A DNA stretch of 57,227 nucleotides from Egibacteraceae bacterium. Its GTDB lineage: Bacteria; Actinomycetota; Nitriliruptoria; Euzebyales; Egibacteraceae. This document shows positions 1-9,431 of the stretch, piece after piece (position 1 is the stretch's first letter; every line of letters begins with the position of its first letter). A program made the position numbers and the translations under genes. Under the pieces are notes generated by a model that saw only the letters and a list, made by a program, of their open reading frames with translations, had not been told where the DNA came from and did no database searches. Where the stretch lies: NCBI GenBank assembly GCA_030446775.1, contig JAUJMQ010000011.1, positions 1-57,227 of the forward strand. The letters are read 5' to 3'.

Positions 1-1
1 G

Positions 2-88
2 GTCGCCGAGCTGGTCCGGCGCGAGACACTCGACGACGTGGTGTCCCACGACGTGGCGCTGCCCGCGGAGGAGCTGTCCGCGGGCTGA
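2..88 (+). CDS. C-terminal end of an unidentified protein (cut by window start)
   Basis: An open frame enters from the left edge and stops at TGA 86-88, giving 28 residues that begin VAELVRRETLDD and end LPAEELSAG. Only the tail is visible, so no function can be assigned. The RRETLDD stretch loosely recalls the end of some AAA proteases, but that is far too little to name it. A GC-rich hairpin follows directly, consistent with the gene ending here and the next transcription unit starting downstream. Confidence 0.5.
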   Translation, partial: VAELVRRETLDDVVSHDVALPAEELSAG

Positions 89-93
89 CCGGT

Positions 94-112
94 CGCCGGC
101 CGCCGGCCGGCG
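94..112 (+). terminator. GC hairpin after the first gene
   Basis: The arms CGCCGGCC and GGCCGGCG pair perfectly around a 3-base loop, six bases after a stop codon. There is no T-tract, so it could be an intrinsic terminator of the GC-rich actinobacterial type or only a stabilising mRNA 3' structure. The remaining bases up to 252 hold no gene; a possible -10 box (TAGGTT, 157-162) lies there. Confidence 0.4.
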
Positions 113-252
113 CCCGAGGCAGCCGGCGGGTCTGGACGCCGCCCTGAGCCGTGTTCTAGGTTGACGCTCGCCACCGCACAGGTCCGCAACTTCCCGCACA
201 CGCTTCCCCCGCGTGTGCGCACCCCGGCGCACTGGAACCACGGGAGCCTGCC

Positions 253-3042
253 ATGCGAACGTCTCCGCCGTCGTATCCCGCCACCGCTGCCGATCCGGGC
301 GGCGGGCGCCGCCTTGCCCAGGCGCGCGTGCTGCTCGCGCTGTCGATCGTCGGTGCCCTGCTGCTGTCGGCGCTGCCGTCGGCCGCGGCCCCGGCCCGCC
401 GCGCCGCCGGCGACGGGGACCGTTCCGTACCGCAGGACCTCGACGTGATGTTCATCGGCGCGCACCCCGACGACGAGGCCTTCGCGCTGGCCACCTACGG
501 GCAGTGGGAGGAGTACGCGGGACTGCGGACCGGGGTCATCACGATCACGCGCGGGGAGGGCGGCGGCAACGCCGTGGGCCTGGAGGAGGGACCCGCCCTG
601 GGCCTGCTGCGCGAGCGCGAGGAGCGCCGAGCCGTCGGCCTGGCCGGGATCGAGAACGTCTACTACCTCGACAAGGTCGACTTCTACTACACCGTGAGCG
701 CGCCCCTCACCGAGCAGGCGTGGGGCCGGGAGTCGACGCTCGCGCGCATCGTCCGGGTCATCCGCCACACCCGCCCCGAGACGATCATCACGATGAACCC
801 GTCACCGACCCCGGGCAACCACGGCCACCACCAGCAGGCTGCGCGCCTCGCCATCGAGGCGTTCGCCGCCGCCGCCGACCCGACCCGCTTCCCCCGACAG
901 CTCAGCCGTGAGGGGCTCGACACCTTCCGGGTCGCCAAGCTGTTCCGCGGCGGCGCCACCGGCACCGGTCCCAACGGACCCGACTGCCCGTCGACGTTCG
1001 TGCCCGACGAGCCGACCGAGGACATCGCCAGCGTCTTCTCGGGCCGCTTCTCCGAGCGCTGGGGCACCAGCTGGGCGGCGGTGGAGCGCGACGCGCAGCG
1101 GATGTACGCCTCCCAGGGCTGGGCGGTGTTCCCCGACGTGCCGACCGACCCCAACCTGCTCGGTTGCGACCGCTTCACGCTCATCGACAGCCGCGTGCCG
1201 TACACCCGCGGCAACACCGGCCCGCTCGCCACACTCGAGGGCGCCAGCGTGCCTGCCGCCGGGGGCTACCGGCTCGGCACCGAGTTCTTCCTCACCACCG
1301 ACACGTTCGCGACCTCGGCCGGCGAGGCACTGGAGGTCACCGCCCATGCCCGCGGCGCGCAGGTGGGCGGCTCGCGCGTGCGCCTGGACGTCCCCGACGG
1401 CTGGACCGTCTCGGGGCGCCGGCGCCTCCGGGGCCCTGATGCGGCCGGCGAGTGGACCACGACGTTCACCGTGACGCCCCCGGCCGACGCCGCACCAGAC
1501 CGCTACCGCCTGGGCGCCACCCTCGGCAAGAACGACCTGCGCGCCCGCACCGGCGAGGTCGTCGAGGTCACCCCGGACGTCGTCGCGACCGTCGAGCCGC
1601 TGCCGCAGGTCGCCCACTACCGCCAATGGGTCCGCGAGCTGGGCGTCGAGCAGATCGACAACCTCATCACCCCCCGCCTGTCGCTGGGCTCGGGCCGCAG
1701 CCGCGACATCCGCGTCGACGTCACGAACACGTCGACCGAGGCCCGCGACGCGGAGGTCACGCTGACGTTGCCCGCCGGCTTCGCCGTCGATCCCGCCAGC
1801 CAGCCGGTCGACGACCTGGCTGCCGGCGCCTCCACCAGCGTCACGTTCTCGGTGACCAACACCGACGAGAGCCTGCCGACCGCCAACCAGGGCGGCGAGG
1901 GCGGCGACTACGCGATGACGGTGACCACGACGAGCGCGGGCGAGACCGCCACGCAGCAGGCCGCCCTCAACCTTGTGCCCACCACGACGATCGAGGCGGT
2001 CGCGGCGACGCCGACGGTCGACGGGGTGATCGGCTCGGACGAGTACGCCGGCGAGATCCTCGACCTCAGCCGGCGCTGGGAGGGCCAGGATCCCGACAGC
2101 CCCGCCGACGCGTCGGGCACCGCTCGCGTCGTGCGCTTCGGTGACGACCTGTACGTCGCCGTGACCGTCGTCGACGACGTGCTCGGCGCGGTCCTGACGC
2201 CCGCGGACGCCAAGCGGCACTGGCGCACCGACTCGGTGGAGCTCGCCTTCGACCCGCGTGGGACCTCGGAGAACACCTCCACGACGTTCAAGGTGGGGAT
2301 CTTCCCGGTCACCGACGACCCCGACGACGGCAACCCGCCGGCGGCCTACCGCGACGCCGACGCCTTCCAGGGGCCGATCGCCCAGACCGCGCCGGCCATG
2401 GAGGTGGCGTCGTCGGTGACCGAGCCCTACACCGGCTACGTCATCGAGGCCAAGATCCCGCTGGCCGCCCTTCCCGCCGCGGTCGACCCTGAGCGGCTGG
2501 GGATGAACCTGTTCATCTACGACTCCGACACCGACGACAAGACCGGTCAGACGCGGCTGGGGTGGTCGACGTTCGGCGGCGTGCAGGGCGACCCCTACCG
2601 GTGGGGCCTGGCCACGCTGCCCGGCTACACCCCGCCCGACCGGGAGCCCTTCGAGCCCGTGCTGCCCACCGAGGCGGCGCAGAGCGTCGAGTCGCCGCAG
2701 TCGATCCTGCAGTCCACGCTGGACGGGGTGCCGCTGGCCGGAGCGGCGCCGCTGGGACGCCGGGGCCGGCTGCGGATCGACGGCACGCCGCGGATCACCG
2801 CGGCGGGGCTCGTCGTGCGCCTGGCCGCCCGCCGCGACGGGACCGCGCACGTGTTCGCCTGGAACGGCCGCCGTTCGGTCGCCTCGACCGAGGTCGACGT
2901 CACCGCCGGGCTCATCGAGCGCGTGGTCGTCCCGCTGACCGCCGACCAGGCGACGTCGCTGCGGCGCAACGGCACCGTGCTCGTCGGCTTCGAGGCCTCC
3001 GGCGGGCGCCTGCAGGCCCTGTCGGCCCGCGTGCGCCCCTGA
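253..3042 (+). CDS. Secreted PIG-L/LmbE-family deacetylase with carbohydrate-binding domains
   Basis: A 929-residue exported protein. Residues 1-47 form a signal peptide (arginines, a hydrophobic run ending LLLSALPSAAA). The PIG-L domain follows, with the zinc motif AHPDDE at 70-75 and a second metal-site region NHGHH near 190. This family removes N-acetyl groups from GlcNAc-type substrates. Residues near 480-540 resemble a NEW3 beta-sandwich, and about 580-790 resemble a CBM9-like sugar-binding domain (begins TVDGVIGSDEY). This suggests action on a polymeric or cell-surface glycan outside the cell. It starts the sugar cluster, so deacetylation may precede import. The ATG follows a GGGAG ribosome site. 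The substrate is unknown. Confidence 0.85.
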   Translation: MRTSPPSYPATAADPGGGRRLAQARVLLALSIVGALLLSALPSAAAPARRAAGDGDRSVPQDLDVMFIGAHPDDEAFALATYGQWEEYAGLRTGVITITRGEGGGNAVGLEEGPALGLLREREERRAVGLAGIENVYYLDKVDFYYTVSAPLTEQAWGRESTLARIVRVIRHTRPETIITMNPSPTPGNHGHHQQAARLAIEAFAAAADPTRFPRQLSREGLDTFRVAKLFRGGATGTGPNGPDCPSTFVPDEPTEDIASVFSGRFSERWGTSWAAVERDAQRMYASQGWAVFPDVPTDPNLLGCDRFTLIDSRVPYTRGNTGPLATLEGASVPAAGGYRLGTEFFLTTDTFATSAGEALEVTAHARGAQVGGSRVRLDVPDGWTVSGRRRLRGPDAAGEWTTTFTVTPPADAAPDRYRLGATLGKNDLRARTGEVVEVTPDVVATVEPLPQVAHYRQWVRELGVEQIDNLITPRLSLGSGRSRDIRVDVTNTSTEARDAEVTLTLPAGFAVDPASQPVDDLAAGASTSVTFSVTNTDESLPTANQGGEGGDYAMTVTTTSAGETATQQAALNLVPTTTIEAVAATPTVDGVIGSDEYAGEILDLSRRWEGQDPDSPADASGTARVVRFGDDLYVAVTVVDDVLGAVLTPADAKRHWRTDSVELAFDPRGTSENTSTTFKVGIFPVTDDPDDGNPPAAYRDADAFQGPIAQTAPAMEVASSVTEPYTGYVIEAKIPLAALPAAVDPERLGMNLFIYDSDTDDKTGQTRLGWSTFGGVQGDPYRWGLATLPGYTPPDREPFEPVLPTEAAQSVESPQSILQSTLDGVPLAGAAPLGRRGRLRIDGTPRITAAGLVVRLAARRDGTAHVFAWNGRRSVASTEVDVTAGLIERVVVPLTADQATSLRRNGTVLVGFEASGGRLQALSARVRP

Positions 3043-3068
3043 CACGCCCCGAGGCCTTCGAGACCGAC

Positions 3069-3851
3069 GTGGCGGCCGACTCAGAGCACGTGCTCGCCGA
3101 GCAGCGCCGCCACGGCGTGCTCGAGGCCGTCCGCGGCCACACCGGCGTGCAGACCTCCGCGCTGGCCCAGCGGTTCGGCGTGTCACAGATGACCATCCGC
3201 CGCGACCTTGACGAGCTCGCCCGCCGCGGGCTCGTCAAGCGGGTCCGCGGCGGGGCGCTGGAGCCCGGCTTCCTGCGCCACGAGCCGCCGTTCGACGAGT
3301 CGTGCCGGGAGCGCGGCGCGTTCAAAGAGCGCGTGGGCGCCGCCGCCGCGGCCCTCGTCGAGCCGGGCGACACCGTCATCATCGACATCGGCACGACGGC
3401 CCTGGCGCTGGCGCGACACCTGCACGGCCGCGAGGGGCTCACCGTCGTGACGAACAACCTCGCGGTCTACGCCGAGCTCGCCGACGACGAGGCCGTCGAC
3501 CTGCTGCTGCTCGGCGGGCTCGTGCGCCGCAACTACCGCTCGCTGATCGGCTTTCTGACCGAGGACGCCCTGGCCGGCATCCGCGCCGACGCCGCGTTCA
3601 TCGGCATCAGCGGCATCAGCCCCGACGGCGTGCTGCTGGACACCACCGTCGAGGAGATCCCCGCCAAGCGGGCGATGATGCGCGCCGCGCAGCGGGTGGT
3701 CCTGCTCGCCGACGGCCGCAAGTTCGGCAGCGCCGGGCTCGGACGCGTCGCCGACATCGACGCCGTCGACGCGCTCGTGACCACCGACGACGCGCCCCCC
3801 GAACGGCTCGAGCAGCTGCGCGCCGCCGGCGTCGAGGTGACCGTCGCGTGA
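3069..3851 (+). CDS. DeoR-family sugar operon repressor
   Basis: A 260-residue transcription factor. The N-terminal helix-turn-helix is clear (ALAQRFGVSQMTIRRDLDEL), followed by RRGLVKRVRGGAL and the DeoR C-terminal effector domain with the typical VIDIGTT-like stretch DTVIIDIGTTALALA and TNN. Such regulators sense phosphorylated sugars and usually repress the adjacent operon, here GH4, kinase and ABC genes. The start is either GTG 3069 or GTG 3090; the latter gives VLAEQRRHGVLEAV, the usual beginning of the family. Its stop overlaps the next gene's GTG by 4 bases, so they are co-transcribed. Confidence 0.9.
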   Translation: MAADSEHVLAEQRRHGVLEAVRGHTGVQTSALAQRFGVSQMTIRRDLDELARRGLVKRVRGGALEPGFLRHEPPFDESCRERGAFKERVGAAAAALVEPGDTVIIDIGTTALALARHLHGREGLTVVTNNLAVYAELADDEAVDLLLLGGLVRRNYRSLIGFLTEDALAGIRADAAFIGISGISPDGVLLDTTVEEIPAKRAMMRAAQRVVLLADGRKFGSAGLGRVADIDAVDALVTTDDAPPERLEQLRAAGVEVTVA

Positions 3852-5197
3852 GGATCGCCCTCGTCGGTGGCGGCGGCTCGCGAACGCCGGTGCTGTACCG
3901 CGGCCTCGTCGAGCGGGCGGCTTCCCTCGACGTCGAGCGGCTGGCCCTGTACGACGTCGACGCGGGCGCCCTCGGGCGGGTGACGAAGGTCCTGGCCGGC
4001 ATGGACGAGGTCGCCGGCGGCGGCGTGCCGGTCACGGCGACCACGGACCTGTCCGAGGCCCTGACCGGCGCCGACTTCGTGCTGTCCGCGGTCCGCGCCG
4101 GGGGGTTCGCCGCCCGCGCCGCGGACGAGGGGATCGCCCTGCGCCACGGCGTCGTGGGCCAGGAGACCGTCGGCCCCGGGGGCTTCGCGCTGGCTGTGCG
4201 CAACGTGCCCGTGCTCGCCGCCGTCGCCCGGACGATGCGGGAGCGGTGCCCGGCCGCGTGGCTGGTGAACCTCACGAACCCGGCCGGGCTGGTCACCCAG
4301 GCGCTGGTGCCGCTGCTCGACGGCCGGGTCGTCGGGGTCTGCGACTCCGCCGTCGCGCTGGGTCGCGGGGTCGCCGAGGCGCTCGACGTTCCCCTGGCCA
4401 GCCTCCACCTGCGCTACGGCGGCCTGAACCACCTCGGCTGGCTGAGCGAGGCCTGGCTGGACGGCCGCGACGTCCTGCCCGACCTGCTCGCGTCACCCGA
4501 GGCCAAACGCATCGAGGAGGTGCGGCTGTTCGGCCGGGAAGCGGTCTGCCGCCAGGGGGCGGTGCCCAACGAGTACCTGTGGTTCTACGAGCAGCCCGAG
4601 CGGGCGATCGCCAACATCGCCGAGTCGGGCATGCCGCGGGGCGCGTTCCTGCTGGCCGAGCAGCGCCGCCTGGCCGACGAGCTCGACGCGGCCGCGGACG
4701 GGGTGGCGGCGCTCGACGTCTACCGGCGCAACCTGCAGACCCGCAACGACACGTACCTGGCCGTCGAGGCGCAGCTGCGCCGTGACGACCGGCCCGACGC
4801 GTTCGACTCCGCCGGCGGCTACCACGAGATGGCCCTGTCGGTCGTCGAGGCGATCGCCTGTGACCGCCCGACCGTGCTCGTCGTCAACACCGCCAACCGC
4901 GGCGCGTTGGGATTCCTGGCCGACGACGACGTCGTGGAGGTGCCCGCGGTCGTCCGCCGAGCCGGGGTGTTCCCTCTCGCCGCCGCCGTCCCCCCCGGAC
5001 GGAGGGGACTGGTCGAGCAGGTCAAGGCCTACGAGCGCGCGACGATCGCCGCGGTGACGGCCCGCTCGTGGCGCGCGGCGGTCGCCGCCCTCGCCGGCCA
5101 CCCGCTCGTGCCGTCGGCCGCGACCGCCGGGGCGATCCTCGCCGACTACGCCGCCGCCATCCCGCAGGTCGCCGCCGCCCTGGAGCCGGCGCCGTGA
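3848..5197 (+). CDS. Glycoside hydrolase family 4 (6-phospho-beta-glucosidase-like)
   Basis: A 449-residue GH4 enzyme, a family that cleaves glycosides by an NAD- and divalent-metal-dependent redox mechanism in the cytoplasm. Visible hallmarks are the N-terminal Rossmann start RIALVGGGGSRTP, NLTNPAG, the metal-ligand cysteine in GVCDS (about residue 165), the histidine in GLNHLGW, and GQETVGPGGF. The sequence looks closer to 6-phospho-beta-glucosidases than to the alpha-galactosidase branch, but specificity is not certain. The neighbouring importer is an ABC type, which delivers unphosphorylated sugar, so the adjacent kinase may provide the phosphate. GTGA overlaps join it to genes on both sides. 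Confidence 0.9.
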   Translation: MRIALVGGGGSRTPVLYRGLVERAASLDVERLALYDVDAGALGRVTKVLAGMDEVAGGGVPVTATTDLSEALTGADFVLSAVRAGGFAARAADEGIALRHGVVGQETVGPGGFALAVRNVPVLAAVARTMRERCPAAWLVNLTNPAGLVTQALVPLLDGRVVGVCDSAVALGRGVAEALDVPLASLHLRYGGLNHLGWLSEAWLDGRDVLPDLLASPEAKRIEEVRLFGREAVCRQGAVPNEYLWFYEQPERAIANIAESGMPRGAFLLAEQRRLADELDAAADGVAALDVYRRNLQTRNDTYLAVEAQLRRDDRPDAFDSAGGYHEMALSVVEAIACDRPTVLVVNTANRGALGFLADDDVVEVPAVVRRAGVFPLAAAVPPGRRGLVEQVKAYERATIAAVTARSWRAAVAALAGHPLVPSAATAGAILADYAAAIPQVAAALEPAP

Positions 5198-6237
5198 CCG
5201 CGTCCGGCCCGCTGCGCCGGCGACCCGGCGCCGTACCGCCGGGGGCGCACGGCGGCGGGCGCGTGCTCGTCGTCGGCGACGTCTTCTGCGACATCGTCCT
5301 GCGCGGCGTCCAGCGCCTGCCCACGTGGGGGGAGGAGACGTTCGGTGACGAGCCCGTCATGTGCCCGGGCGGCGCGGCGAACACCGCGGTCGGCCTGGCC
5401 AGGCTGGGCGTGGAGACGCTGCTCGTCGCCCGCACCGGCGCGTCGGACACGATCGGCAGGGTCATCGCCGACGAGCTGCGCGCGCAGCCGCACCTGACGA
5501 CCACCTGGCTGCAGGACGCGCCCTCGACGGCGCTGACTGTGGCGCTGCCGCACGGCAGCGAGCGGGCGATGGTCAGCTACGTGCCACCGGCGTCAGGACG
5601 GGCGGTCGCGCCGGTGCTCGACTGGGACGCGGTGGGGCGGGTCAGCCACCTCCACGTCGCGGCGTGGAGCGAGGGGCCCAACCCGCTCGCCGACCAGGCC
5701 GGACTGCTCGCCGACGCCCGCAGCCGGGGCGTGACGACATCGCTGGACGTCGGCCTGGAACCGGCGACCAGCCGCGCCGAGCGGCTCCGGGCGCTGCTCG
5801 ACGGCGTGGACCTGTTCATGCCCAACCGCGCGGAGGCGTGCTGGATCGCCCAGGCCGACGACGTCGATGCGGCGCTGGAGCGGCTCACCGAGCTGTGCGC
5901 GACCGTCGTCGTCAAGCTCGGCGCCGCCGGCGCGGTCGGCCGGCGCGACGGCGAGACCGTCGCCATGCCGGCGCCGCCGGCCACGGTCGTGGACACCACC
6001 GGCGCGGGCGACGCGTTCGCGGCAGGATTCCTGTACGGCCACATCCGTCGCTGGCCGCTGGCACGATGCCTGCGGCTGGCCACGGTCTGCGGCTCGCACT
6101 CGGTCGCGCACGCCGGCAGCTCCATCTCCGGGCCGACGCGCCGGGAGGCCTTCGAGATCGTGCAGCGGCACGCGCAGGACGGACAGGCGCTGCACTCCGC
6201 AGCGGACAGGGGACGCTCTGCGGCGTCCAGCCGGTGA
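5194..6237 (+). CDS. PfkB-family carbohydrate kinase
   Basis: A 347-residue ribokinase-type sugar kinase. It has the family's N-terminal pattern (VLVVGDVFCDIVLRG, then GGAANTAVGLARLG near residue 60 for sugar binding) and the C-terminal anion-hole and catalytic-base motif DTTGAGDAFAAGF near 267-279. It phosphorylates a sugar or sugar derivative with ATP in the cytoplasm. The GTG start overlaps the GH4 stop by 4 bases. In context it should act on the sugar brought in by the downstream importer or released by GH4. The exact sugar cannot be told from sequence. Confidence 0.88.
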   Translation: MTASGPLRRRPGAVPPGAHGGGRVLVVGDVFCDIVLRGVQRLPTWGEETFGDEPVMCPGGAANTAVGLARLGVETLLVARTGASDTIGRVIADELRAQPHLTTTWLQDAPSTALTVALPHGSERAMVSYVPPASGRAVAPVLDWDAVGRVSHLHVAAWSEGPNPLADQAGLLADARSRGVTTSLDVGLEPATSRAERLRALLDGVDLFMPNRAEACWIAQADDVDAALERLTELCATVVVKLGAAGAVGRRDGETVAMPAPPATVVDTTGAGDAFAAGFLYGHIRRWPLARCLRLATVCGSHSVAHAGSSISGPTRREAFEIVQRHAQDGQALHSAADRGRSAASSR

Positions 6238-6260
6238 GCGAGCGACGACAGGAGATCACC

Positions 6261-7613
6261 ATGAGGATCACGCGCACGCTCGGGCCAGTGCTGGTCGTGC
6301 TGACGCTCGCCGCCGCCGCGTGCCTACCCGGCGGCCAGTCGTCGCAGCAGGCGGCCGGCGGCGACGGCGCCACCGCCGGGAGCGAGGCCGCCACCGAGGC
6401 CGGCAGCGAGTCGTTCGAGGGCCAGACGCTGACCGTGTGGGACATCTACCCGCGCGGCGCCGAGTCCGAGGTCGTCGAACAGCTCAACAGCGAGTTCGAG
6501 GCCGAGCACGGGGTCACCATCGAGCGCGAGGCCCGGCCCCTTGACGACCTGAAGGTGCAGCTGCCGCTGGCGCTGCAGGAGGACGACGGGCCCGACGTCG
6601 CGTCGGTCAACCAGGGCCAGGCCGACATGGGCACCCTCGTGGAGTCCGGGCTGCTGCTGGACCTGTCGCAGTTCGCCGAGGAGCGCGGCTGGGCCGAGGC
6701 GTTCGGCGAGAACCTGCTGGAGCGCAACCGCTTCACCGAGGACGGCTCGGAGTTCGGCACCGGCAACCTGTACGGCGTCGCCCCGATCGCCGAGGTCGTC
6801 GGCTGGTACTACAACAAGGCGCAGCTGGACCAGGCGGGCGTGGAGGTCCCCGAGACGTTCGAAGAGCTCCAGGCCGCGCTGGCGCAGCTGGAGGAGGCCG
6901 ACCTGACCCCCATCGCGTTCGGCAACAGCGAAGGCTGGCCGGCGATCCACACCTACGGCGCGGTGCAGCACACCTACACCGACACCGGCGCCCTCGACGA
7001 CTTCATCTTCCGCCGTGCGGGGGCCTCGTTCGCCGACGATGGCAGCGTCGAGGCCGCCGCGACCGTGCAGGACTGGGCCGAGCAGGGCTACTTCACGGAG
7101 AACTTCTCCGGCATCGGCTACGACGCCTCCTGGGGTCAGTTCGCCGCCGGGGAGGGCGCCACGATGCTGACCGGGTCGTGGATCTCCGGCGAGCTCGACC
7201 AGCAGGACTACGGCTTCTTTTTGACCCCCGGCCGCGACGGCGAGCTGCCGCCCCAGATCGGCGGGCAGGGCGTCCCGCTGGCCGTCCGCGCGGGCACCGA
7301 CGTGCCCGAGCTCGCCAAGGCCTACATCGACTGGATGACGGGCGAGCGGGCCGCCGAGCTGTGGATCGAGCAGGGCATCCTGCCGGCACGGGTCCCCGAA
7401 TCCGGCGCCGTGGAGGAGGGCACCCTGCTCGCCGACATCGTCGGGGCATGGGACACCGTGCTGGAGCAGAACCAGCTCGGGCACTACCTGGACTGGGCGT
7501 CGCCGACGATGTACGACACGCTGACCTCACAGCTGCAGGCGCTCCTGGCGGGCCGCGCGGAGCCGCAGGAGTTCGTCGAGGCCATCGAGGCCGACTACAC
7601 GTCGGCGCAGTGA
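6261..7613 (+). CDS. ABC sugar transporter solute-binding lipoprotein
   Basis: A 450-residue extracytoplasmic solute-binding protein of the maltose/oligosaccharide class. A lipobox ending in Cys21 (LTLAAAAC) predicts lipid anchoring to the membrane, followed by a low-complexity Gly/Ala/Glu linker and then LTVWDIYPRGAESEVVEQLN, the usual start of the binding lobe. An AGGAG ribosome site lies 7 bases before ATG 6261. It passes ligand to the two permeases encoded immediately downstream, whose first gene overlaps it by 4 bases. Ligand unknown, presumably an oligosaccharide handled by GH4. Confidence 0.9.
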   Translation: MRITRTLGPVLVVLTLAAAACLPGGQSSQQAAGGDGATAGSEAATEAGSESFEGQTLTVWDIYPRGAESEVVEQLNSEFEAEHGVTIEREARPLDDLKVQLPLALQEDDGPDVASVNQGQADMGTLVESGLLLDLSQFAEERGWAEAFGENLLERNRFTEDGSEFGTGNLYGVAPIAEVVGWYYNKAQLDQAGVEVPETFEELQAALAQLEEADLTPIAFGNSEGWPAIHTYGAVQHTYTDTGALDDFIFRRAGASFADDGSVEAAATVQDWAEQGYFTENFSGIGYDASWGQFAAGEGATMLTGSWISGELDQQDYGFFLTPGRDGELPPQIGGQGVPLAVRAGTDVPELAKAYIDWMTGERAAELWIEQGILPARVPESGAVEEGTLLADIVGAWDTVLEQNQLGHYLDWASPTMYDTLTSQLQALLAGRAEPQEFVEAIEADYTSAQ

Positions 7614-8497
7614 CGCCCGCGCCGTCCGGGCACGCCGGCGGGGGACGCTGGCGGCCCTACGCCCTGCTCGCGGTCCCCGCCGCGGTGTACGGCACCTTCG
7701 TCCTGTATCCGCTGGCGACCACGGTCCGGCTGGCGTTCTACGACTGGAACGGCATCGCCACGCCCGTGGTCACCGGCGTGGGCAACTTCGTCGAGCTCAT
7801 GACGAACGGGCGCTTCGTCCCGGCGCTGAGCCACAACGCCGTCTTCCTGGTCTTCTACACCGTGATCCCGGTGGCACTGGCGCTGCTGCTGACCGTGCTG
7901 CTCGCCCAGGACCGGCCGGTCGGCGGGCTGTCGGTCTACCGCGTCGGGTTGTTCGTGCCCCAGGTGATGCCGATGGTCGTCGTCGGCGTCGTCTGGGGGT
8001 GGATCTACTCGCCGGTCAACGGCGTTCTCGCGGCCGTCGTCGAGGCGCTCGGCGGTGAGGCGGCGCCCTACCTCGGGCAGGTGTCGACCGCCCTGCCCGC
8101 CGTCGGCATGGTCGCCAGCTGGGTGCAGTACGGCTTCGCGCTCGTGCTGTTCCTCGCCGGCATCCAGCGCATCGACCGCACGCTGTACGAGGCCGCGGCG
8201 GTCGACGGCGGCGGTCGCTGGGACAAGCTGCGCCACGTCACGCTGCCGGGCCTGCGCAGCGAGATCGTCGTCGCGACCGTCGTGAGCCTCATCGCCGCCG
8301 TGCGCGTGTTCGACCTCGTGTTCGTCATGACCCGCGGCGGCCCCAGTGACTCGACCAACGTGGTCGCCTACGAGATCTACCGCAGCGCGTTCCTGCAGCG
8401 CGAAGTCGGCCTGGCCGCCGCCGGCGCGACCGTCATGATCACGATCATCCTCGCGCTGTCGCTCGTCGTCATCCGCTACGGCGAGCAGCGGGACTGA
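7610..8497 (+). CDS. ABC sugar transporter permease, MalF/UgpA type
   Basis: A 295-residue integral membrane protein with about six hydrophobic segments. The first begins YALLAVPAAVYGTFVLYPL, typical of this permease type. The cytoplasmic EAA loop that contacts the ATPase is present (EAAAVDGGGRWDKLRHVTLP, near residues 193-212). It pairs with the next gene to form the channel. GTG 7610 overlaps the lipoprotein stop. No ATPase gene lies in the cluster, so a shared MsmK/UgpC-type ATPase encoded elsewhere is expected. Confidence 0.9.
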   Translation: MTPAPSGHAGGGRWRPYALLAVPAAVYGTFVLYPLATTVRLAFYDWNGIATPVVTGVGNFVELMTNGRFVPALSHNAVFLVFYTVIPVALALLLTVLLAQDRPVGGLSVYRVGLFVPQVMPMVVVGVVWGWIYSPVNGVLAAVVEALGGEAAPYLGQVSTALPAVGMVASWVQYGFALVLFLAGIQRIDRTLYEAAAVDGGGRWDKLRHVTLPGLRSEIVVATVVSLIAAVRVFDLVFVMTRGGPSDSTNVVAYEIYRSAFLQREVGLAAAGATVMITIILALSLVVIRYGEQRD

Positions 8498-8513
8498 GGA
8501 GGCCGGGGAGCAC

Positions 8514-9416
8514 ATGGCGACCGTCGCGCCCTCGCGCACCGCCCGGGACCTGCCCGCGCCGCCGGCCACCGCCGCGCCTGGCACGACCGCGCGGGGGCGC
8601 GCCCAGCTCGACTGGCTCAGCCACGCGACCCTGGCGCTGTTCATGGTGCTGGCCCTGGCACCGATCCTGCTGATGTGGGTCACCGCGCTCAAGACCCAGA
8701 CCGAGCTCGCCACCAACCCCTTCGGGCTGCCGCGGCAGTGGGTGTGGTCCAACTTCGTGCAGACGTGGCGTCAAGGGCAGTTCGCGACCTACCTGCGCTC
8801 CAGCGTCGTCGTCGTGATCCCCGTCGTCGCCGGCGCGACCGCGCTGTCGGTGCTCGCCGGCTACGCCTTCGGCGCGTTTCGCTTCCGCGGCAGGACGCTG
8901 CTGTTCGGGCTGTTCCTGCTGGGGGTGATGGTGCCGACCGAGGGCCTGGTCATCCCGCTGTACTACTTCCTGGACGCGTTCGGGCTGCGCAACACCTACT
9001 GGGCGCTCATCCTGCCGCAGGTCGCCCTGTCGACGTCGTTCGGGACCTTCTGGATGCGCGCGTTCTTCACCAACCTGCCCGCGGACCTGTCCGACGCCGC
9101 GGCGGTGGACGGCGCGGGGCCGCTGCGGACCCTGTGGTCGGTGCTGCTGCCGCTGGCCCGGCCGGCGCTGGGCACGCTGGGCGTCCTGGTGTTCATGTGG
9201 ACCTGGAACGAGTTCCTGTTGGCCCTGGTCCTGGTGTCCGACGGCGACCACCGCACCGTGCCGGTGGCGCTGAGCCTGTTCCAGGGCCGCTACAGCGCCC
9301 AGGTCCCCCTGCTCGCCGCCGCCGCGACGATCGTGTCGGGACCCGTGCTCGTGCTCTACGCGCTGCTGCACCGCAAGTTCATCGAGGGCATGGTCGCCGG
9401 CTCCGTGAAGGGCTGA
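8514..9416 (+). CDS. ABC sugar transporter permease, MalG/UgpE type
   Basis: A 300-residue membrane protein, the second half of the import channel. The N-terminal stretch is Pro/Ala-rich and cytoplasmic; about six transmembrane segments follow, starting LALFMVLALAPILLMWVTAL. The EAA-like loop reads DAAAVDGAGPLRTLWSVLLP near residue 195. The C-terminus HRKFIEGMVAGSVKG is the standard ending of this family. A GGGGAG ribosome site precedes ATG 8514. It is the last gene of the sugar operon. Confidence 0.9.
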   Translation: MATVAPSRTARDLPAPPATAAPGTTARGRAQLDWLSHATLALFMVLALAPILLMWVTALKTQTELATNPFGLPRQWVWSNFVQTWRQGQFATYLRSSVVVVIPVVAGATALSVLAGYAFGAFRFRGRTLLFGLFLLGVMVPTEGLVIPLYYFLDAFGLRNTYWALILPQVALSTSFGTFWMRAFFTNLPADLSDAAAVDGAGPLRTLWSVLLPLARPALGTLGVLVFMWTWNEFLLALVLVSDGDHRTVPVALSLFQGRYSAQVPLLAAAATIVSGPVLVLYALLHRKFIEGMVAGSVKG

Positions 9417-9431
9417 CCGCCGGGGGCTGCC

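Noticed and set aside
802-3186. A 794-codon open frame antisense to the PIG-L gene, and similar long antisense frames (for example 28468-31623 minus, 46605-49271 minus).
   Set aside because: They mirror the codon structure of real genes in very GC-rich DNA, are Arg/Gly/Ala-rich, and show no domain. The forward frames contain clear family motifs.
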